From Actinomadura montaniterrae (GTDB lineage Bacteria > Actinomycetota > Actinomycetes > Streptosporangiales > Streptosporangiaceae), in the NCBI RefSeq assembly GCF_008923365.1, contig NZ_WBMR01000095.1:1-33516 (forward strand): a DNA stretch of 33,516 nt. Reading direction: 5' to 3'. The notes under the pieces are model-generated. The model searched no databases and had not been told where the DNA came from. It saw only the letters and a list, made by a program, of their open reading frames with translations. Shown piece after piece: positions 29,344 through 33,516 of this stretch. Within the stretch, counting starts at the first letter, position 1; each line of letters opens with the position of its first letter. The translations under genes were made by a program, and so were the position numbers.

Positions 29344-29904
29344 ATGTTCCACGGGAATCGGCCCGGGCGGGAGGTTTTCGACGAAAATGAAATTTTCGGA
29401 CAGGTCCTGGAGATCGCGCGCGGCACTGCCCGGGGCCTTCGGATGAGCCGTGACGAGGTGGAGGACATCGCCGGCGTGGTGGCGTTCGAGCTCTGGAGGC
29501 ACCCCGCCACGCTCAGGAAGATCGTCGAGGAGGGGCGCGACCCCAAGCAGTACGTCCGGAAAGTCGCCTACCACGCCTGCCTGAAATCCTTCGGGCAGAA
29601 ACAGAACCGTCACGAGATCGATGCCGTCGGTTTTGAAATCGAGTCGGACGGGGGTGTTCGGAACCCTTTCTCGGGTCCTTCCGGCGAGGCCGCGGACGAC
29701 CTCCGTCTCCGGTCGGCGCTGGCCCGCCTCGACCTCGGCCTCCGAGTCATCGTGTTCATGCGCATCTACCAGGACAAGACGATCCCGATGATCCATGAGG
29801 ATATCGGTATACCCCTGGAGACCGTGAAAAGCCGGTGGCGGCGGGCGAAAGAGTTGCTGCGGAAAGAATTCCAGATCGACCAGGACAACGAAGAGGCGGA
29901 ATGA
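29344..29904 (+). CDS. Sigma-70-family (ECF-like) RNA polymerase sigma factor
   Basis: A 186-residue sigma factor. Region 2-like residues about 20-85 (SRDEVEDIAGVVAFELWRHP, then DPKQYVRKVAYHACLKSF) and region 4 at about 118-175 (LRSALARLDLGLRVIVFMRIYQDKTIPMIHEDIGIPLETVKSRWRRAKELL). There is no region 3. Its first 60 bases and 3' end are AT-richer than neighbouring genes, a sign of transfer or low expression. The ATG at 29344 has AAAGG almost touching it. One base separates its stop from the ATG of the membrane protein that follows, the usual place for an anti-sigma factor. Confidence 0.85.
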   Translation: MFHGNRPGREVFDENEIFGQVLEIARGTARGLRMSRDEVEDIAGVVAFELWRHPATLRKIVEEGRDPKQYVRKVAYHACLKSFGQKQNRHEIDAVGFEIESDGGVRNPFSGPSGEAADDLRLRSALARLDLGLRVIVFMRIYQDKTIPMIHEDIGIPLETVKSRWRRAKELLRKEFQIDQDNEEAE

Positions 29905-29905
29905 G

Positions 29906-30931
29906 ATGGGATACTCCGAATCGGACGAGGAGTTCGAGTCGCTGCTCCGGGCGATGGCCGCGGCGGAGATGCGGGGCGTCCCCCCGGTCGCCGTCGACGA
30001 GCGCGCCGCGCTGAAGCGCTTCCGACGCCGGCTGCGCGCCCACCGGGCCGCCGAGCGCCGTGCCGAGGTGGTCCGCCATGCCGCCGCGCTCCGCGGCCTC
30101 CTCCAGCGGGGGCTCGTACCGACCGGCGGCGTCCGGCTCGTCCTCGTCATCGGCGGGACGGTGGTCCTGCTCGGGATCGGGACCTATCTGAGCCTCGCCT
30201 CGTTCCAGGATGAGCGCGGCGGGCGACCCGGCGACGTCGCGCTCGGCTCCCCGCAGGCGCGGTCGCCGCAGCCGTCGCCAACGCGGCGGCTCGCGGGAGG
30301 GCGGAGCGTTCCGATCAAGACCTCGCTGTCGGGCCGGACCGCCGTGGACGGTTCCGGTCCGCGGCACACCGCCGGCCCGCCGGGCGCACCGAATGCCGGA
30401 TCTCCTCCCGAGGTCGCGGAGAACCCGCCGACCGGGACATGGATCGTCAAGGGAAAGGTCATCGTCCGCGAACACCAGATCCGCCTGGAAGCCGAGGCCG
30501 AGCAGGTGGAACTGACCGCCGTGGTGAGCGCCCGGAACACCGACGAGCCCTGCCTCTGGTCGGCGTCCGCAGGCACCTATCGCGGTGAGCGCAGGCCGCC
30601 CACCACCGATCCGACTCCCGTCACCTTCTCCATCGAGAAGCCGACCGCGGAGATCACCTTGGGCGTCAGGCATCCCCCGCCGTCCGCCGGCTCCCAGGCA
30701 GGGGAATGCGTGATGACGGACATCACCGTCAAGGGGACCCCGGTGCAGCCGGGGCCCGGATCGCCGGCCCGGACGCCGGCGGAGACCGCGTCCCCTGCGC
30801 CGGGCACCGGGACGGGCGGTGAGGAAGCGAACCGGCGCCGTACCGCACCCACCGCACCCACCGCACCCAGCCCGACGCCCACGCAGCCGACCGCGCCTGT
30901 CCCGGCGGCCTCGCCGGAGACTTCGTCGTGA
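29906..30931 (+). CDS. Single-pass membrane protein, candidate anti-sigma factor
   Basis: A 341-residue protein with no recognised domain. Residues 1-70 are charged and helical, cytosolic (ESDEEFESLLRAMAAAEM, RRRLRAHRAAERRAEVVRH). One membrane helix lies at 76-98. An external low-complexity stretch leads to a possible beta-rich domain at about 175-280 (TWIVKGKVIVREHQIRLEAEAEQVELTAVV, Cys pair near 212 and 270), and a Pro/Thr-rich tail (APTAPTAP) follows. Gene order and topology suggest it holds the preceding sigma factor at the membrane, but no HxxxCxxC motif is present, so this is inference. An autolytic or proteolytic release route is not visible. Confidence 0.7.
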   Translation: MGYSESDEEFESLLRAMAAAEMRGVPPVAVDERAALKRFRRRLRAHRAAERRAEVVRHAAALRGLLQRGLVPTGGVRLVLVIGGTVVLLGIGTYLSLASFQDERGGRPGDVALGSPQARSPQPSPTRRLAGGRSVPIKTSLSGRTAVDGSGPRHTAGPPGAPNAGSPPEVAENPPTGTWIVKGKVIVREHQIRLEAEAEQVELTAVVSARNTDEPCLWSASAGTYRGERRPPTTDPTPVTFSIEKPTAEITLGVRHPPPSAGSQAGECVMTDITVKGTPVQPGPGSPARTPAETASPAPGTGTGGEEANRRRTAPTAPTAPSPTPTQPTAPVPAASPETSS

Positions 30932-30975
30932 GGCCGGCCGCAGCCCGATTCCGCCCAGAAAGGACAACCGCTCGC

Positions 30976-31212
30976 ATGAGCAGAGCCTTGGGAGAACCCG
31001 CGCGCCCGCGAAGCGTCGGGGGACGCACCTGGCGCAAGAGCAGCCATTCGGCCGCTGACAGCTACTGCGTCGAACTGGCGCTGATGTCCGACGGCACCAT
31101 CGGCGTCCGCGACAGTAAGGCCCCCGACCGAGGCGCGCTGGTCATCGCGACCGAGCAGGCCGCCCGGTTCCTGGGCCGTGCCATGGAAGGAGCCTTCGAC
31201 CTGCGGGCCTGA
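30976..31212 (+). CDS. DUF397 protein without its usual XRE partner
   Basis: A 78-residue DUF397 protein: WRKSSHSAADSYCVELALMSDGTIGVRDSKAP, then AARFLGRAMEGAFD. DUF397 proteins normally sit beside a DUF5753-type XRE regulator and act as its small partner or antitoxin-like modulator. None is within 6 kb here; instead it is the third gene of the sigma/membrane-protein cassette. The ATG at 30976 has AAAGGA 11 bases upstream. A T-tailed terminator follows closely. Confidence 0.92.
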   Translation: MSRALGEPARPRSVGGRTWRKSSHSAADSYCVELALMSDGTIGVRDSKAPDRGALVIATEQAARFLGRAMEGAFDLRA

Positions 31213-31222
31213 CGGCCCGCCC

Positions 31223-31265
31223 GGGACCGGTCCGCCTTGTGGGCGGGCCGGTCCCGCTCCTTTTT
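31223..31265 (+). terminator. Rho-independent terminator after the DUF397 gene
   Basis: GGGACCGGTCCGCC (31223-31236) pairs with GGCGGGCCGGTCCC (31242-31255) with one G-U pair and a TTGTG loop plus one base, followed by GCTCC and five Ts. It closes the sigma/membrane/DUF397 operon. Confidence 0.88.
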
Positions 31266-31429
31266 GCGGGAGAACCGTACGGGCTCGCCGGTGGACGGCT
31301 GCTGCCGGAACCGCGGGGCCGTCCGGCACGTACTGAGGGCAGGTGACTTGCCGGGAATGGTGTGCTTGTTGTTATCTGCGGTGTCTCGGGAGGTCTCCAG
31401 GGGGTCGGGGGCGATCCGCTGGAGGGACG

Positions 31430-32893
31430 GTGAGGCGCGTGGGCGAGGACGTGGACCTGCTGGTCCGGGCGGCGCAGGACGGCGACCCCGAGGCCAGGGA
31501 GCGGCTGGTCGCCGAGCACCTGCCGCTGCTGTACAACGTGGTCGGCTGGGCCCTCGACGGCCACGCCGACGTGGACGACGTCGTCCAGGACTCGGTGCTG
31601 CGCGCGCTTGGCGGGCTGCACGGCCTGCGCGAGCCCGGACGGTTCCGCTCCTGGCTCGTGTCCATCGCGATGAACCAGGTGCGCCGCCGCTGGACGTCGC
31701 TCCAGCGCGGGACGCCGATGGACCCGGACGCGATCGCGCGGGTCGCCGCGTCCGAGGCCGACTTCGCCGAGGCCGCCGTGCTGCGGCTGGAGCTGTCCGG
31801 GCAGCGCCGCGAGATCGCCGAGGCGACCCGCTGGCTCGACCCGGGGGAGCGCGAGCTGCTCGGCCTGTGGTGGCTGGAGGCGTCGGGGCATCTGACCCGG
31901 AGCGAGCTGGCCGACGCGCTGGGCGTGTCGGCGGCGCACGCGGCGGTCCGGGTGCAGCGGATGAAGAAGCAGCTCGCGACGTGCCGGGCCGTCGTCCGGG
32001 TCGTCGGGGCGGAGCGGCGCTGCGGCGCGCTCGCCCCGGTCCTCGCGCAGTGGGACGGGCGGCCGTCGCCGCTGTGGCGCAAGCGCGTCGCCAAGCACGT
32101 CCGCGGGTGCCGGGCCTGCGGCGCCCGGCAGCGGGACCTGCTGCCGCCGGAGGCGCTGCTCGCGGGCCTGGTCATGGTGCCGCTGCCCGCCGCGCACCCG
32201 CTGCACGCGCTCCCGGCGGCGCTGACGGCCTCGTCCACGCCGACCGCCGCGTCCGGTGCCGGCGCAGTGAGCGCGGCGAAGGGCGCCGGGATGGCCGCGG
32301 CCAAGTGGGTGGCGGGCGCGGCGGCCGTCGGCGTCGCGGGCGCCGCGGTGGTCTTCTGGGGCATGCGGGACGGCTCGCCCGACGACCCACCGCCGCGCAA
32401 CGACCCGCCGGCCGCGGCGCAGCGGACGCCGTCGCGCACGCCGACGCCGCGGTCCGGCGCCACGTCCGTCAAGGAGCACCTCGCGCCGCCTCCCGCCAAG
32501 AAGGCGAAGCCGACCCTCGAACAGCAGGTCGTCGACCTGGTCAACCGGAACCGGGCGAAGGCAGGATGCCGCCCGCTGCGCGTCTCGCCCGCCCTGCACA
32601 AGGCCGCGCAGGCGCACACGGAGGACATGGCGTCCCGGCACGCCCTCGACCACCGCGGCTCCGGCGGCACCGACCCGGGCGACCGGATCACCGCCGCCGG
32701 GTTCCGATGGAGCGCGTGGGCGGAGAACATCGCGCAGGGCCAGGCGTCCCCGCCCGCCGTGGTGACGGCCTGGATGAACAGCCAGGGCCACCGGGCCAAC
32801 ATCCTGAACTGCGGGCTGACGGTGATCGGGGTGGGTTTCGTGCGGGGGTCCGGCGGCCCCTGGTGGACCCAGGACTTCGCGACCCCCGCCTGA
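31430..32893 (+). CDS. Sigma factor fused to zinc anti-sigma motif, membrane helix and extracellular CAP domain
   Basis: A 487-residue chimera. Region 2 is at about 10-90 (DVDDVVQDSVLRAL, RFRSWLVSIAMNQVRRRW) and region 4 at 135-183 (LDPGERELLGLWWLE, LADALGVSAAHAAVRVQRMKKQL). H223-C227-C230 forms the HxxxCxxC of zinc anti-sigma domains. One membrane helix lies at about 292-312, then a Pro/Lys linker to 362. A CAP/SCP-PR1 domain at 363-487 carries the DH pair at 407-408, AENIA at 431-435 and GHRANILNC at 453-461. The topology puts the sigma part inside and CAP outside. GTG 31430 (GGAGGG at 31421-31426) is used; GTG 31439 is possible. ECF groups with fused C-terminal extensions are known; the CAP version may be a signal-released membrane sigma factor. 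No frameshift is apparent. Confidence 0.88.
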   Translation: MRRVGEDVDLLVRAAQDGDPEARERLVAEHLPLLYNVVGWALDGHADVDDVVQDSVLRALGGLHGLREPGRFRSWLVSIAMNQVRRRWTSLQRGTPMDPDAIARVAASEADFAEAAVLRLELSGQRREIAEATRWLDPGERELLGLWWLEASGHLTRSELADALGVSAAHAAVRVQRMKKQLATCRAVVRVVGAERRCGALAPVLAQWDGRPSPLWRKRVAKHVRGCRACGARQRDLLPPEALLAGLVMVPLPAAHPLHALPAALTASSTPTAASGAGAVSAAKGAGMAAAKWVAGAAAVGVAGAAVVFWGMRDGSPDDPPPRNDPPAAAQRTPSRTPTPRSGATSVKEHLAPPPAKKAKPTLEQQVVDLVNRNRAKAGCRPLRVSPALHKAAQAHTEDMASRHALDHRGSGGTDPGDRITAAGFRWSAWAENIAQGQASPPAVVTAWMNSQGHRANILNCGLTVIGVGFVRGSGGPWWTQDFATPA

Positions 32894-32923
32894 GCCGACC
32901 CCCGCCTGAGGTGGCCCGGGTGG

Positions 32924-33516
32924 TCAGCGGCTCGTGCCGAAGTCCTGCGTCCAGTACGGGCCGCCGCTCAGCACCACGCCGACGCCGATCTCCTTGAACC
33001 CGCAGTTCAGGATGTTCGCGCGGTGGCCGGAGCTGTTCATCCACGCCTGCATCACGCTCGCGGGCGTCGCCTGGCCCTTGGCGATGTTCTCGCCGTAGGA
33101 GGACCAGTGGTAGCCGGCGGCGGTGATGCGGTCGCCCGGGTCCTTGCCGTCGGGGTTGGTGTGGTCGAAGAAGTTGCGGGCGTGCATGTCGGCCGAGTGC
33201 CCCTGCGCGGCCCGCGCCAGCTTGCTGTTGACGGTCAAGGCGCGGCAGCCGTGCTTGGCCCTTTCGGCGTTGACCAGCGCGACGACCTGCGAGGCGTACC
33301 GTCCGGCGGTCCCGCCCACGGGCGCGGCCGGGGCCTTCGGCTTCGCGGGCGCCGTCGTGGCGGGACGGTGCCGCGTCGCCCGCGGCGTCGGCTTGTGCGA
33401 CGGCTTCGCCTTCTTGTGGTGCTTCGGCTGCGGCTTGCGGCTGGGCGACGGCTGCGGCGCGTCGGCGACCGGGCTCGGCGGCGCGGCGGCGCTCGGGGAC
33501 AGCGACGAGCCGCTCG
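32924..33516 (-). CDS. CAP (SCP/PR1) domain protein, N-terminus beyond the window
   Basis: The frame stays open from its stop at 32924 to the window end, giving about 196 residues. The visible N-terminal 65 residues are Pro/Lys/Ser/His-rich linker. The rest is a CAP domain (QVVALVNAERAKHGCRALTVN, FFDHTNPDG, YGENIAKGQATP, GHRANILNCGFKEIGVG, GGPYWTQDFG). It is clearly paralogous to the CAP domain of the convergent sigma fusion, with the stops 30 bases apart. A start inside the linker (GTG 33319) is unlikely, since the linker continues upstream in frame. It may be a secreted CAP protein or a second sigma-CAP fusion; the next kilobase would tell. Confidence 0.88.
   Translation of the reverse strand, partial: SGSSLSPSAAAPPSPVADAPQPSPSRKPQPKHHKKAKPSHKPTPRATRHRPATTAPAKPKAPAAPVGGTAGRYASQVVALVNAERAKHGCRALTVNSKLARAAQGHSADMHARNFFDHTNPDGKDPGDRITAAGYHWSSYGENIAKGQATPASVMQAWMNSSGHRANILNCGFKEIGVGVVLSGGPYWTQDFGTSR

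Noticed and set aside
30838..30870. ACCGCACCC-type repeats as a CRISPR or iteron array
   Set aside because: They are in-frame codons for the Pro/Thr tail of the membrane protein, with 9-base periods and no spacers.
1..33516. Prophage, integrase or insertion-sequence remnants
   Set aside because: I found no transposase, integrase, terminal inverted repeats or tRNA-flanked attachment sites; the accessory regions look like small modules inserted without visible mobility genes.

Overview
The window is very GC-rich, densely packed actinobacterial chromosome. A histidine kinase/roadblock/DUF742/GTPase conservon, a DUF574-type SAM methyltransferase, a DUF397 protein, MmyB-type XRE regulators, likely leaderless starts and KstR-like boxes all point to a filamentous actinomycete. 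The gene mix resembles Actinomadura or other Thermomonosporaceae, but that placement is from memory and unsearched. I see no rRNA, tRNA, CRISPR array, transposase or integrase.

Layout. 1-3110: end of a conservon signalling operon followed by a StyA-like FAD monooxygenase. 3164-8449: housekeeping genes (argG behind an ArgR-like operator, a ChaB/Rho-N protein on the minus strand, a mini-GntR, panB, a methyltransferase, a TVP38-type membrane protein). 8468-11701: an SDR behind a MerR-type promoter, a second SDR divergent from an XRE regulator, and a PAP2 phosphatase. 12059-17991: a peptide/nickel-type ABC importer operon carrying its own TetR gene and preceded by two matching 21-bp operators; one permease is fused to an ATPase. 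17989-21800: two transcription units behind KstR-like boxes, a SnoaL-like gene and a DUF1214-SDR-sulfotransferase operon that matches the order I recall for Rv3531c-Rv3530c-Rv3529c in the mycobacterial cholesterol region. 21871-23608: a BlaI/M56 pair converging on a TerB gene that has a BlaI-type operator. 23640-28895: small regulatory pairs (SnoaL/XRE, a GntR cassette, a RibD-C reductase, ArsR-MFS, VOC), then a DinB remnant. 28992-33516: an AT-richer junction, a sigma factor with a single-pass membrane partner and DUF397, then a sigma factor fused to an HxxxCxxC segment, one membrane helix and an extracellular CAP domain, facing a second CAP gene cut by the window end.

How it works together. 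Much of the right two-thirds is small regulator/target modules, several with a visible operator: TetR/ABC, KstR-like/steroid-type genes, BlaI/TerB, ArsR/MFS, GntR cassette. The most unusual object is the one-polypeptide sigma/anti-sigma/membrane/CAP protein, which looks like a cell-surface sensor wired directly to transcription.

Limits. Function calls rest on motif recognition in translations. Operators and promoters are read by eye and none has been tested.
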